Shown here piece by piece: positions 25,036 to 33,680 of a stretch of 64,000 nucleotides of DNA (its first letter is position 1; every line of letters starts with the position of its first letter). The notes beneath the pieces are model-generated. The model saw only the letters and a list, made by a program, of their open reading frames with translations. It was not told the origin of the DNA and ran no database searches. The DNA is from Rhodococcus zopfii NBRC 100606 = JCM 9919 (GTDB taxonomy: Bacteria; Actinomycetota; Actinomycetes; Mycobacteriales; Mycobacteriaceae), in assembly GCF_001895025.1 (NCBI RefSeq), contig NZ_BCXI01000010.1, forward strand, positions 202,235 to 266,234, given 5' to 3'. A program made the translations under genes and the position numbers.

Positions 25036-26295
25036 ATGCGGTCGGTTGAGGAACAGCAGGCACGGGTCACGGCGGCAGCCGTCGCACCCCGGCCGGTTCG
25101 GGTGGCGATCTCCGAGGCACAGGGTCTGCTCTGCGCCGAGGAAGTGGTCACCGAACGGCCTCTGCCGGGATTCGACCAGGCCGCGATCGACGGATACGCG
25201 GTGCGCAGCGTCGATGTGCAGGACGCAGGCGCCGCCGGCACCGTCGAGGACGGCGAACCCGCCGAGCTGAGCCTGCCCGTCGTCGGGGAGGTCCGCGCCG
25301 GCTCACGCCAGCCGATCCGGCTGCAACCGCGGCAGGCGGTGCGTGTCGATACCGGCGCACCCCTGCCCACCCTCGCCGACGCGGTGCTCCCACTGGATTG
25401 CACCGACGGCGGCACCGCCCGCATCAAGGTCCACAAGGCCGTCCGCAGCGGCGACTATGTGCGCCGCGCGGGCGACGACGTGCAGCCCGGCGACGTCGCG
25501 GTCCGTGCCGGGACCATCATCGGAGCCGCGCAGGTCGGTCTGCTCGCCGCCGTCGGACGCGACAAGGTGCTCGTGCACCCGCGGCCGCGACTGTCGGTGA
25601 TCTCCGTCGGCGGCGAACTCGTCGACGTCGACCGGACCCCCGGACCGGGGCAGGTGTACGACGTGAACTCGTACGCGCTGGCCGCGGCCGCGCGCGACGC
25701 CGGCGCCGACGTCAACCGGGTCGGTATCGCCGGCACCGACCCGAAGACGCTGCGGGAGGTCGTCGAGGGACAGCTGATCCGGTCGGAGATCGTCGTCATC
25801 GCCGGGGCGGTCGGCGGCGGCGCACTCGAGGACGTGCGGGAAGCGCTGTCGGATCTCGGCGTCCTCGAAGTGGACCGTGTCGCGATGCACCCCGGGTCCG
25901 TGCAGGGCTTCGGTCAGCTCGGCCGCGACGAGGTGCCCACGTTCCTGCTGCCCGCCAACCCGGTCGGTGCGCTGGTCGTGTTCGAGGTGATGGTGCGGCC
26001 GCTGATCCGCATCGCGCTCGGCCGGCGGCACCCGATGCGGCGGGTCGTCGAGGCACGGACGGTTGCGCCGATCACCTCCATCCCCGGACGTAAGGGTTTC
26101 CTGCGCGGCCAGCTGATGCGCGACGAGGCGTCCGGCGACTATCTCGTGCAGGCGCTCGGTGGGGCGGCGGGCGCGTCGTCGCACCTGCTCGCGACGCTCG
26201 CCGAGGCGAACTGCCTGGTGCTGATCGATCCCGACGTCTCGGAGGTTCGCACCGGCGACCCGGTCGACGTGGCCTTCCTCGGGCAGCGCGGTTGA
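25036..26295 (+). CDS. glp: MoeA-family molybdopterin molybdotransferase / gephyrin-like Glp
   Basis: The 419-residue MoeA-family protein has the N-terminal FDQAAIDGYAVRS, the domain III motif VISVGGELVDVDRTPGPGQVYDVNSYAL and C-terminal domain IV. Its place between galU and rimJ, with glpR two genes on, corresponds to Glp of Corynebacterium glutamicum and Rv0994 of M. tuberculosis. There Glp was reported to bind FtsZ and, with the membrane receptor GlpR, link division to polar growth; molybdenum insertion is the classical family role. In the loop where MoeA usually has GGxSxG, this copy has AGAVGGGALEDVRE, an altered site that fits a non-enzymatic role. Confidence 0.85.
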   Translation: MRSVEEQQARVTAAAVAPRPVRVAISEAQGLLCAEEVVTERPLPGFDQAAIDGYAVRSVDVQDAGAAGTVEDGEPAELSLPVVGEVRAGSRQPIRLQPRQAVRVDTGAPLPTLADAVLPLDCTDGGTARIKVHKAVRSGDYVRRAGDDVQPGDVAVRAGTIIGAAQVGLLAAVGRDKVLVHPRPRLSVISVGGELVDVDRTPGPGQVYDVNSYALAAAARDAGADVNRVGIAGTDPKTLREVVEGQLIRSEIVVIAGAVGGGALEDVREALSDLGVLEVDRVAMHPGSVQGFGQLGRDEVPTFLLPANPVGALVVFEVMVRPLIRIALGRRHPMRRVVEARTVAPITSIPGRKGFLRGQLMRDEASGDYLVQALGGAAGASSHLLATLAEANCLVLIDPDVSEVRTGDPVDVAFLGQRG

Positions 26296-26930
26296 TCGGG
26301 GTTCATCCGGGCTGGCCGGCGGATCTGGGTCCGCTGCGGGTGCGCGGCGGGGTGGTGACGGTGCGGCCCGTGCGGTTGCGCGACGCCGCCGCGTGGAGCC
26401 GGCTGCGGACCGCCGAGCGCAGCCATCTCGAACCATGGGAGCCGACCGGCGACGCGCCGTGGGATGCGCGGCACCACATCTCGGTGTGGCCCGGTATGTA
26501 CCGGAGCCTGCGCGCCGAGGCCCGTAGAGGACACATGCTGCCGATGGCGATCGAGCTCGACGGGCAGTTCTGCGGGCAGCTCACCGTCGGCAACATCATC
26601 CGCGGCGCACTGCGGTCCGCGTGGATCGGCTACTGGGTCAGCAAGGACGTCAACGGGATGGGGGTCGCGACCGCGGCGGTCGCGCTGGGACTCGACCACT
26701 GCTTCGGTCCGGTGGGGTTGCACCGCGTGGAGGCGACCGTGCGGCCGGAGAACGCGGCGAGCCGCGCGGTGCTCAGCAACGTGGGGTTCCGGGAGGAAGG
26801 ACTGCTGCGCCGCTACCTCGACGTATACGGCTCGTTCCGCGACCATCTGCTGGTCGCGATGACCGTCGAGGAAGTGCCCGGTTCGGTGTCCGATCGGCTC
26901 GTTCGGAGCGGTCGCGCCAGCTGGGCGTGA
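26292..26930 (+). CDS. rimJ: RimJ/RimL-type GNAT acetyltransferase
   Basis: The 212-residue protein is a GNAT N-acetyltransferase: VRLRDAAAWSRLRTAER at the start, the acetyl-CoA loop region NGMGVATAAVALGLDHCF, and RVEATVRPENAASRAVLSNVGFREEGLLRRY. RimJ acetylates ribosomal protein S5 in E. coli; the substrate here is unknown. The start is TTG overlapping the upstream stop by four bases; the HPGWP that follows is also present in mycobacterial homologues as far as I recall, which supports this unusual start. It lies between glp and glpR. Confidence 0.85.
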   Translation: MIGVHPGWPADLGPLRVRGGVVTVRPVRLRDAAAWSRLRTAERSHLEPWEPTGDAPWDARHHISVWPGMYRSLRAEARRGHMLPMAIELDGQFCGQLTVGNIIRGALRSAWIGYWVSKDVNGMGVATAAVALGLDHCFGPVGLHRVEATVRPENAASRAVLSNVGFREEGLLRRYLDVYGSFRDHLLVAMTVEEVPGSVSDRLVRSGRASWA

Positions 26931-27176
26931 AAAAACGGATCACTATAACCAGATGTAACGCACATTACGGTCATACCGCGTAGTAATACGCATGCAGACA
27001 TATATTCCTGTGACTAGAGTGAAGAAAGTGTCACATGATTCGTGGTGACTCGTGTTGCAGTTGTTGTCGCATGAGTCCGGCGTTTCTGTCGGGGTGACCG
27101 AGCGGATGCCATTAGCCTGACATGGTCAGTGGCGTCGACAGGCTGGTAGGCGACAACTGGGAGGAGGGCCGCCGGT

Positions 27177-27992
27177 ATGCCGAACTCGCTCCTGTGGATC
27201 GGGCTCGTTGCCGTGTGGTTGTTCGTCCTGGTGCCGATGCTGGTCACGAAACGCCCCCGTATCCGCCAGACGACCGACGCCGCGCTCGCAACACGGGTTC
27301 TGCACCGTGGTGACGACGACCCGATCACCCCGCGTGGTCCGGCCGCAGGTCACCGCAGTGATCCGAACTGGCGTCCCAGTCGCGATCGCCGCCGCGCACC
27401 ATTGGCGGCCGGTCGAGTGGACCGCCCCGCGGAGGACAGCATGGACACTCAGGAACTCGTCGATCTCGACGAGCGGCCACCCGAAGAAGCCTCCCATCGA
27501 GCCGCCCGGGAGTACGTCCCCGAGCGCCGCGGTCGCGGCGGGTTCGATCCGCACGCCGACGCGGTCGCTCGGGCAGCGCGGTACGAATTCCGGCAACGCG
27601 CCGTGCTCGGACTGCTCTTCGCGGCGATCATGACCGCCGCGCTCGCGCTCATCGTGTCGTCCACGCTGTGGTGGCTGTGCGTGCTGGCGACGGGCGTCCT
27701 GATCGGTTATCTGTTCTACCTGCGCCGGCAGGTGCAGCTCGAGCAGGAGATCCGCCGTCGCCGCATGGCCCGGCTCGCGCGATCGCGGCTCGGCGTCGAA
27801 TCGCGCAGCGACGAGGAACTCCGCCTGATCCCCTCTCGGTTGCGGCGTCCCGGTGCCATCGTGCTCGAGGTGGACGACGAGGACCCGGTGTTCGATCACC
27901 TCGACACCTACGAGGACGAGTCCGACGTCTACGAGCCTCACGACTCGCCCGAGCCGTCCGACTACGAAGTGCGTCGCGCTTCCGGCGAGTGA
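27177..27992 (+). CDS. glpR: GlpR/SepX-like membrane division protein
   Basis: The 271-residue protein has an N-terminal helix (MPNSLLWIGLVAVWLFVLVPML), a long charged cytoplasmic linker, then two adjacent membrane helices near 145-183 (LGLLFAAIMTAALALIVSST, LWWLCVLATGVLIGYLFYL) and an acidic tail. This layout and its position after galU-glp-rimJ match GlpR (Rv0996), the membrane receptor of Glp in Corynebacteriales; SepX is the Streptomyces counterpart. GGAGGAGGG precedes the ATG. Its 3' end overlaps the convergent methyltransferase gene by 31 bases. The 246 bases upstream are AT-rich and probably hold its own promoter. Confidence 0.85.
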   Translation: MPNSLLWIGLVAVWLFVLVPMLVTKRPRIRQTTDAALATRVLHRGDDDPITPRGPAAGHRSDPNWRPSRDRRRAPLAAGRVDRPAEDSMDTQELVDLDERPPEEASHRAAREYVPERRGRGGFDPHADAVARAARYEFRQRAVLGLLFAAIMTAALALIVSSTLWWLCVLATGVLIGYLFYLRRQVQLEQEIRRRRMARLARSRLGVESRSDEELRLIPSRLRRPGAIVLEVDDEDPVFDHLDTYEDESDVYEPHDSPEPSDYEVRRASGE

Positions 27993-28780
27993 GCACGCCG
28001 GCCCGTGACGACATGGGCCACCAGGGGCGCCGCGACCGTCCCGTCTGCCTGCACGTACCGGGCCAGCTCGGATCTCACGTCCCGCCGGATGGCCTCGCGG
28101 GTTTCGGCCCCGATCCGCTCGGCGAGCGGACTCCCGTCGATCTCCGTGTCCACCAACGCATCCGGTGACGGAAAGCGCGCGGTGCCCGTGTGGGTCGTAC
28201 ACCGCTCGACGGTCGCGCCCGCCTCGCCGACGAGTGCGACGAGTTCGTCGCGGTCGCCGCAACTCCAGTAGGTGTCCAGCAGCGCCACCGCCTCGGGACC
28301 GGCGTGACGCGCCGCCACACGGACGAGCAGTCCGTAGGCGGGCTGGTCCGGCAGGGCCGCCGGCACGCATACCGTGACCCGGCGCGCGACGCGGTGCATC
28401 TCCGCCAGCGACCGCCGCCGGTCGGGGAAGAACATCAGCGCCATCTGGCACAGCGCCGCGTCGAACGTGTCGTCGGGAAAGGGCAGGGTGCCGGCATCGC
28501 CGAGGCACCAATCGAGGTCGGGACGGATACGCCGGGCCACCGCCAGCATCCCCGGATTCAGATCGAGGCCGACGACCAGGCCGTGCGGGCCGACCCGGTC
28601 GGCAGCGGCGCGGGCCACCACTCCGGTCCCGCAGGCGACATCGAGGATCCGCTGTCCCTCGGTGACCGTGGCCTGATCGACGACGAGCGGAGCCCACTGG
28701 GCGAACAACGCCGGCACGAATCGAGATTCGTAGATCTCGGCGGCGCCGGACGAGACCTGGAACGTCTCACGCCTGGTCAT
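27962..28780 (-). CDS. SAM-dependent class I methyltransferase
   Basis: The 272-residue protein shows the SAM-binding motif ILDVACGTGVVARAAADRV, followed by LVVGLDLNPGMLAVARR and CLGDAGTLPFPDDTFDAALCQ, a UbiE/Methyltransf_11-like pattern. The substrate is unknown. The ATG at 28780 begins shortly before the domain; the open frame extends much further upstream but crosses a tRNA gene and is not real. The convergent overlap with glpR (31 bases) means the two 3' ends are antisense to each other. Confidence 0.85.
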   Translation of the reverse strand: MTRRETFQVSSGAAEIYESRFVPALFAQWAPLVVDQATVTEGQRILDVACGTGVVARAAADRVGPHGLVVGLDLNPGMLAVARRIRPDLDWCLGDAGTLPFPDDTFDAALCQMALMFFPDRRRSLAEMHRVARRVTVCVPAALPDQPAYGLLVRVAARHAGPEAVALLDTYWSCGDRDELVALVGEAGATVERCTTHTGTARFPSPDALVDTEIDGSPLAERIGAETREAIRRDVRSELARYVQADGTVAAPLVAHVVTGRRAHSPEARRTS

Positions 28781-28879
28781 GACGCCTATTCTGCCCCCAT
28801 TGCCGCGCGTGACCAGGCGATTTCGTGCACGGGCGCTCGGTTTGCTAGAGTTTGCGAGCGGTTCCGATAGGGACCGATT

Positions 28880-28955
28880 GGGGCTGTGGCGCAGTTGGTA
28901 GCGCGCTTCGTTCGCATCGAAGAGGTCAGGGGTTCGATTCCCCTCAGCTCCACCA
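28880..28955 (+). tRNA. tRNA-Ala (anticodon CGC)
   Basis: The full cloverleaf can be drawn: acceptor GGGGCTG with CAGCTCC, a D-arm around GCGCAGTTGGTAGCGC, anticodon stem CTTCG/CGAAG with loop TTCGCAT (anticodon CGC, reading GCG alanine codons), T-arm AGGGGTTCGATTCCCCT, discriminator A, and an encoded CCA at 28953-28955. A G-T pair occurs in the acceptor stem. Confidence 0.95.
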
Positions 28956-28956
28956 C

Positions 28957-28991
28957 CGAAGGGCGCCTTCCGATCCGGAAGGCGCCCTTCG
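28957..28991 (+). terminator. Terminator of the tRNA-Ala gene
   Basis: A perfect 16-bp stem (28957-28972 and 28976-28991) with a three-base loop starts one base after the CCA end. No T-tract follows. Its position and strength make it the expected transcription stop for the tRNA. Confidence 0.85.
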
Positions 28992-29085
28992 TCGGTTTCC
29001 GGCACTCGTCGTTTCCCGGCCACCGTTATCGCAACGGCACCCGATCCGGTGGCAGCGCGCCGAGAAACCGGGAAGACTATGTGAT

Positions 29086-29241
29086 ATGGAACACAGGATG
29101 AGTGACGACGAACTTCGGCGTGCGATTCGGGTGCTCCGCGAGCGAGCCGACACAGCGCGGCACGAGAACCGAACCGGAGACGCCGAGCAGATCGAGGAGA
29201 CGATCCGCCAGTACCAGGAGGAGATGGCCGAGCGACTCTAG
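29086..29241 (+). CDS. Small helical hypothetical protein (51 aa)
   Basis: A 51-residue frame starting at ATG 29086 (or ATG 29098, 47 residues) encodes a charged, heptad-like peptide: SDDELRRAIRVLRERADTA followed by DAEQIEETIRQYQEEMAERL. It would form a single helix or coiled coil. GGAAG lies about ten bases upstream. No family is recognised, but the biased, uninterrupted amphipathic pattern argues for coding. It stands alone between the tRNA and the SDR gene. Confidence 0.6.
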   Translation: MEHRMSDDELRRAIRVLRERADTARHENRTGDAEQIEETIRQYQEEMAERL

Positions 29242-29370
29242 AGAGATGCGACTCCTCGACGCCCCGGGTCACCGCAGTCCACGGTACGTCCGAATCGCAG
29301 GCTCTGACACCGTCCGCCGTGGCCGCTAGGGTACGCAAAAGCACTCTGCGGGCACAGTGGACGGGGATGT

Positions 29371-30225
29371 ATGACAATCAAGGACCTGCGCGGTATCAAG
29401 TTCCTGGTCACGGGTGCGGCAAGCGGGATCGGCCGTGCACTGGCGCTCGCCGCGGCCGCGGAGGGTGCCGAACTCGTGCTCACCGACATATCGGCCGACG
29501 GCCTCGACGACACCGCCTGTACGGTCCGTGAACGAGGCGGCGTGGTCCTGCACGCCGACGCCCTCGACATCTCCGACTACGACGCCGTCACCGCATGGGC
29601 CGGGAAGGTCCACGCGCAGTCCGGCAGCGTCGACATCGTCGCGAACGTCGCTGGGGTGTCGGTGTGGGGCACGGTCGACAAGCTCGAGCACCGGCACTGG
29701 AGGCAGATGGTCGACGTCAACCTCATGGGTCCGATCCACGTCATCGAGAACTTCCTGCCCCCGATGATCGAGGCGCGCCGCGGCGGGCACCTCGTCAACG
29801 TGTCGTCTGCGGCCGGATTGCTGGCCCTGCCGTGGCATTCGGCGTACAGCGCCTCCAAGTTCGGTTTGCGCGGCGTCTCCGAGGTCCTCCGATTCGATCT
29901 GAAACGCCACCGCATCGGGGTGTCCCTCGTGGTGCCCGGTGCGGTTCGCACCCCGCTGGTGAACACCGTGCAGATCGTCGGCGTCGATCGCGACGCGCCC
30001 GAAGCCCGCGCGCTCACCGGACGGTTCGAGAAGCACGCGTCGTCGCCGGAGAAGGTCGCCGACTGCATCCTGACCGGGATCAAGAAGAACCGCTTCCTCG
30101 TCTACACGTCGTTCGACGTGCGATTCGGCTACTGGTGGGCCCGCAAGTTCGCGCTGCCGTACAACGTGACGATGCAGTTCGCCAACGACTACTTCACCCG
30201 CACCCTGCGGCGCGTCGGAAGGTAG
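29371..30225 (+). CDS. Short-chain dehydrogenase/reductase
   Basis: The 284-residue classical SDR has the NAD(P)-binding motif TGAASGIG (residues about 14-21), NVAGVS, the catalytic Ser in NVSSAAG and the YSASK pair. Asp in TDISADG after strand 2 suggests NAD(H) preference. A C-terminal extension beyond the SDR core (KKNRFLVYTSFDVRFGYWWARKF) is basic and aromatic, suggesting membrane contact. The substrate cannot be inferred. ACGGGG precedes the ATG. The FABP gene follows in convergent orientation. Confidence 0.92.
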   Translation: MTIKDLRGIKFLVTGAASGIGRALALAAAAEGAELVLTDISADGLDDTACTVRERGGVVLHADALDISDYDAVTAWAGKVHAQSGSVDIVANVAGVSVWGTVDKLEHRHWRQMVDVNLMGPIHVIENFLPPMIEARRGGHLVNVSSAAGLLALPWHSAYSASKFGLRGVSEVLRFDLKRHRIGVSLVVPGAVRTPLVNTVQIVGVDRDAPEARALTGRFEKHASSPEKVADCILTGIKKNRFLVYTSFDVRFGYWWARKFALPYNVTMQFANDYFTRTLRRVGR

Positions 30226-30228
30226 GGC

Positions 30229-30696
30229 TCACGCCTCGCGCGCCAACTCCGCGTGGAGGTGATGGGTCAGCGGCGTCGCGGCGTGCGCCATCCATAGGTC
30301 GTAGGCGAGAATGTCGCCGTCCAGGACGAACCGGCGGCGCAGCTCGTGGACGGGCTTCGCATCCGGTGAACGGTCGAGATGCACGGTCGTGAAATCGAGG
30401 ACGCCGTGGCTGAGCCGCGACCGCTGGATCTCGACGAACCCGGTGGGCTGCGACACCAGCAGTTCCACCTCGTGGCCGCTGCGTCGCAGGTAGCCGTTCT
30501 CGGTGTGCAGTGGGCGGCCGTCGTCGCGGGCGCGGGTGCGGCTGACGTACATCAGGAACGGCTTACCGGGGATCGACGTGAACTCGATCGTCTCGTCGTA
30601 TGCGAAGTCGTCGATGGTGGGATAGTGGCCGTCGCCGCCGCCGACCCATCGGCCGGTGAACGGGGCCAGTTCTCCTAGCGGGTCCGAATCCGTCAC
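30229..30696 (-). CDS. Nitrobindin-like FABP-family heme protein
   Basis: The 155-residue product is a small beta-barrel of the nitrobindin/THAP4 family: the N-terminal signature LAPFTGRWVGGGDGHYPTID, EFTSIPGKPFLMYVSRTRA and the C-terminal AATPLTHHLHAELARE, where the proximal heme His lies. Characterised relatives bind ferric heme and isomerise peroxynitrite. The GTG at 30696 is chosen because AGGAG lies nine bases upstream; the frame continues upstream only as an antisense shadow of arcA. It converges with the SDR gene, three bases apart. Confidence 0.85.
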   Translation of the reverse strand: MTDSDPLGELAPFTGRWVGGGDGHYPTIDDFAYDETIEFTSIPGKPFLMYVSRTRARDDGRPLHTENGYLRRSGHEVELLVSQPTGFVEIQRSRLSHGVLDFTTVHLDRSPDAKPVHELRRRFVLDGDILAYDLWMAHAATPLTHHLHAELAREA

Positions 30697-30765
30697 GTGT
30701 ATTTCTCCTCTCGTACGGGCACGTCGATCCTCCCACCGACCGGGTGCCGGCACTACCGTTGACGC

Positions 30766-31977
30766 ATGGACGCGCAGTTGTGTGTGGATTCCGAGGTCGG
30801 TGCCCTCGCGACGGTCATGCTGCACCGGCCCGGCGCGGAACTCGAGCGGCTGACACCCCGCAACAGCGACCAGTTGCTGTTCGACGCGCTGCCGTGGGTG
30901 GCGCGCGCCCAGGAAGAACACGACGCATTCGCCGAGTTGCTCCGCGGTCGCGGCGTCGAGGTGCTGCTGCTCGCCGACCTGCTTGCCGAAACCCTCGAGG
31001 TCAGCGGTGCCGCACGCATCCAGGGGATCTCCTCGGCGGTCGATCCGCGCCGGCTCGGGCATGCGCTCGCGCAGGACCTGGCCACGCACCTGCGCACTCT
31101 CGCGGCACCGGAACTGACCCGGATCCTGGTTGCGGGCATGACGTTCGACGAACTGCCCGAAGCCGGGGTCGCCGGACCGCCGTCGCTGGTGCGGCTCATG
31201 CATCACGGCGCCGACTTCGTGATCGATCCGCTGCCGAATCTGCTGTTCACCCGCGACTCGTCGTTCTGGATCGGAGAGCGCGTCGCGATCCCGACGCTCG
31301 CGCTGCCCGCGCGTCGCCGCGAAGCCGCACTCACCGACCTCATCTACGCGTTCCATCCACGGTTCCTCGGGGTGCGCCGCGCGTACGAATCGCACACCGC
31401 TCCCGTCGAAGGCGGCGACGTGCTGCTGCTCGCGCCCGGGGTGATCGCGGTCGGGGTGGGGGAGCGTACTTCCCCGGCCGGTGCAGAAGCCTTGGCGCGC
31501 AGCGTGTTCGAGGACGGTTTGGCGCACACGGTGCTGGCGGTGCCGATCGCGCAGCAGCGCGCGACGATGCACCTGGACACGGTATGCACGATGGTCGACA
31601 CCGACGCGGTCGTCATGTACCCGGCGATCCGCAACATGCTCGAGGCCTTCATGATCCGCCGGGAAGACGGCGACGCCCGCATCGGCGGGCCGCGACCGTT
31701 CCTCGAGGCCGCCGCCGACGCGATGGGTATCGACAAGCTCCGCGTCATCGACACCGGCCTGGACTCGGTCGTCGCCGAGCGGGAACAGTGGGACGACGGC
31801 AACAACACCCTCGCGGTCGCGCCGGGAGTGGTCGTCGCCTACGAGCGCAACGTCGAAACGAACGCGCGGCTCGAGGCCGCCGGTATCGAGGTGCTGCGGA
31901 TCGCGGGGTCGGAACTCGGATCCGGGCGGGGCGGTCCGCGGTGCATGTCCTGCCCGCTCGCGCGGGCAGCGCTCTGA
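30766..31977 (+). CDS. arcA: Arginine deiminase
   Basis: ArcA converts arginine to citrulline and ammonia. The 403-residue protein has the family's N-terminal [30 protein letters not shown] with the catalytic Asp, an internal [10 protein letters not shown] with catalytic His, and the C-terminal [14 protein letters not shown] with nucleophile Cys393. No arcB, arcC or arcD lies nearby, so it does not appear to be part of a full fermentative arginine pathway; it may serve nitrogen or pH homeostasis. Upstream divergent FABP gene shares the promoter region. Confidence 0.95.
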   Translation: MDAQLCVDSEVGALATVMLHRPGAELERLTPRNSDQLLFDALPWVARAQEEHDAFAELLRGRGVEVLLLADLLAETLEVSGAARIQGISSAVDPRRLGHALAQDLATHLRTLAAPELTRILVAGMTFDELPEAGVAGPPSLVRLMHHGADFVIDPLPNLLFTRDSSFWIGERVAIPTLALPARRREAALTDLIYAFHPRFLGVRRAYESHTAPVEGGDVLLLAPGVIAVGVGERTSPAGAEALARSVFEDGLAHTVLAVPIAQQRATMHLDTVCTMVDTDAVVMYPAIRNMLEAFMIRREDGDARIGGPRPFLEAAADAMGIDKLRVIDTGLDSVVAEREQWDDGNNTLAVAPGVVVAYERNVETNARLEAAGIEVLRIAGSELGSGRGGPRCMSCPLARAAL

Positions 31978-31989
31978 CCTCTCCTCGTT

Positions 31990-32044
31990 CCGAGCGAGTG
32001 TATCGTCCGTCTCCTTCAATCGATCGAACGATACATTCGCTCGG
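31990..32044. repeat. Long inverted repeat after arcA
   Basis: CCGAGCGAGTGTATCGT (31990-32006) and ACGATACATTCGCTCGG (32028-32044) pair over 17 bases with one G/T mismatch around a 21-base centre that itself holds CGATCG. It lies 13 bases after the arcA stop and may be its terminator, but the repeated GTATCGT half-sites also look like a TetR-type operator. The bases 32045-32140 show nothing else. Confidence 0.6.
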
Positions 32045-32140
32045 GAAGAGTGGGGGCAGCCGGTCGAGACGGTGGGCTGCCGCGCGGAATCGGCCTTCCC
32101 GCCGCGCTTCCCTGGGGTTGGCAGGGCGCACAGTCCGATC

Positions 32141-32172
32141 AAAACGCCCACGTCTCCGGGGGAGACGCGGGC
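32141..32172 (-). terminator. Terminator of the arsC-like gene
   Basis: On the minus strand GCCCGCGTCTCC, a three-base loop and GGAGACGTGGGC (32172-32146, one mismatch) are followed by GTTTT (32145-32141). It starts eight bases after the stop codon. Confidence 0.8.
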
Positions 32173-32179
32173 GCGGGGA

Positions 32180-32527
32180 TCAGAGGATCTCGCGGACCTT
32201 GTCGACGGGCCGCGCGAGGACGGTGCCCTTGTCGGTGACGACGATCGGCCGCTCGATGAGGATCGGGTTCTCGACCATCGCGTCGATCAGTTCGTCCTCG
32301 GACGCGTCGGCGAGGTTCAGTTCGGCGAACAGCGCTTCCTTCCGGCGGATCGCCTCGCTGGGCTTCAGGCCCGCATCGTCGAGCAGCTTGCGCAGGCCGT
32401 CCCGGGACGGCGGGGTCTCGAGATACTTCACGACGGTCGGTTCGAGGCCGGCCTCCTGGAGAACCTTCAAGGTATTGCGGGACGTGCTGCAGCGCGGGTT
32501 GTGGTAGATCGTCGCGGTCTTGGCCAT
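32180..32527 (-). CDS. arsC: ArsC-family arsenate reductase (glutaredoxin-type)
   Basis: The 115-residue protein has the ArsC/Spx thioredoxin fold: MAKTATIYHNPRCSTSRNTL with catalytic Cys13, the middle EAIRRKEALFAELNLAD, and NPILIERPIVVTDKGTVLARP containing the Arg residues that bind arsenate. It belongs to the glutaredoxin-dependent branch. No ars transporter or regulator is adjacent, so its role could be broader. A T-tract terminator follows the gene. It is divergent from the second mscL. Confidence 0.92.
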   Translation of the reverse strand: MAKTATIYHNPRCSTSRNTLKVLQEAGLEPTVVKYLETPPSRDGLRKLLDDAGLKPSEAIRRKEALFAELNLADASEDELIDAMVENPILIERPIVVTDKGTVLARPVDKVREIL

Positions 32528-32679
32528 GGCCGCTATTGTGCCGTGCGACGCATCCGGCGTCCTGCAACGCCGCCCTGTCTGCCGCTGCGGAGATGTCCCG
32601 TTTGAAGGTTTCCCGGCCGACCCCTACGATTCTCGGCCGTCAATACGCGCGTAATGCCGATAGGGAGGAGACGGGGCGC

Positions 32680-33111
32680 ATGCTCACAGGGTTCAGGGAT
32701 TTTCTGTTGCGTGGGAACGTGGTCGAGCTGGCGGTCGCCGTCGTCGTCGGTGCCGCATTCACCGCGATCGTCACCGCTTTCACCAACAACATCGTCAACC
32801 CGCTCGTCTCGGCGGTCGGTGGTGCCAACGAATACGGCTGGGGATTCCAGATTACTTCCAGCCCAGAGACTTTCATCAATATTGGTGCGGTCGTCACCGC
32901 GGTGATCAACTTTGCCATCATCGCCGCGGTCGTGTACTTCGTGCTCATCGTCCCGGTCAATGCCGCCAAGAACCGCTTCGCCCCGCCGAAGGAATCCGAG
33001 GACAAGCCGCTGAGCGAGACGGACCTGCTCATCCAGATCCGTGACCTGCTCGAGACGGGCACCTACGCGAAGGGTTCGGACGACGACGATCTCGACAAGG
33101 TTCGTGCCTGA
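32680..33111 (+). CDS. mscL: Large-conductance mechanosensitive channel MscL (copy 2)
   Basis: The 143-residue protein is clearly MscL and closely related to copy 1: MLTGFRDFLLRGNVVELAVA, FTNNIVNPLVSAVGG, NIGAVVTAVINFAIIAAVVYFVLIV, and a tail with ETDLLIQIRDLL. It has a longer acidic C-terminus (SDDDDLDKVRA). ATG 32680 follows GGGAGGAG. The periplasmic loop between the two helices differs most between the copies, so they may gate differently. It lies upstream of a GntR regulator and a BCCT osmolyte transporter, forming an osmotic-stress neighbourhood. Confidence 0.96.
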   Translation: MLTGFRDFLLRGNVVELAVAVVVGAAFTAIVTAFTNNIVNPLVSAVGGANEYGWGFQITSSPETFINIGAVVTAVINFAIIAAVVYFVLIVPVNAAKNRFAPPKESEDKPLSETDLLIQIRDLLETGTYAKGSDDDDLDKVRA

Positions 33112-33192
33112 TCCGTCACACCCGACATGCTGGTCACATCGGCCCGGCCGCGTTGCCAGGGCCGGTGTGCCGGCCGCTGGTACTCTGCTCGC

Positions 33193-33561
33193 GTGCTCGA
33201 CATCGCCATCGACCAGAGCTCTCAGATCCCACCGTTCGAACAGCTGCGCCGCCGCATCGTCGAGCTGGTGCGCCGCGACGAGCTGATCGCCGGAACCAAG
33301 CTCCCGACCGTGCGCGGCCTCGCCGAGCAGCTCGGGATCGCGCCCAACACCGTCGCGAAGACCTATCGGGAACTCGAACAGGCCGGGGTCCTCGAGACGC
33401 GAGGTCGCGCCGGTACGTTCGTCGCCGCTGCCGCATCGGGCGATCCGACGCTCACGCTCGCCCAGCGGGCGACCACCACGTACGTCGCGGAACTGCGCGC
33501 CCTCGGCATGTCCGACGACGAGATCCTCGAGTTCGTCGTCGCGGCAGTGCGCGGAGCCTGA
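33193..33561 (+). CDS. GntR-family regulator, YtrA-like short form
   Basis: The 122-residue protein has a GntR winged helix (PPFEQLRRRIVELVRRDELIAGTKLPTVRGLAEQLGIAPNTVAKTYRELEQAGVLETRGRAGTFV by position, residues about 12-75) and a short C-terminal helix instead of a large effector domain, typical of the YtrA branch. YtrA-type regulators often control adjacent transporters. The GTG at 33193 gives the conventional N-terminus. It sits between mscL copy 2 and the BCCT transporter; whether it regulates either is inference. Confidence 0.88.
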   Translation: MLDIAIDQSSQIPPFEQLRRRIVELVRRDELIAGTKLPTVRGLAEQLGIAPNTVAKTYRELEQAGVLETRGRAGTFVAAAASGDPTLTLAQRATTTYVAELRALGMSDDEILEFVVAAVRGA

Positions 33562-33680
33562 CACGTCCCGCGTGCCCGATTTGTGACAGCGGCTGGAAAT
33601 GCCCTGTTCAAGGTGTATTTCGGCTCCGATCCACGGTCGTGGTGCTTGCGCCGATCCCGGTTGTGGACGAGCGTTGATCC

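Noticed and set aside
26931..27176. Operator or small RNA in the AT-rich region before glpR (GCGTA-GTAA-TACGC at 26978-26991)
   Set aside because: A single short palindrome with no second copy; I could not support more than an ordinary promoter region.
27962..29377. Extended 471-codon methyltransferase frame
   Set aside because: The extra N-terminus would be read through the tRNA-Ala gene in reverse; the domain starts at 28780.
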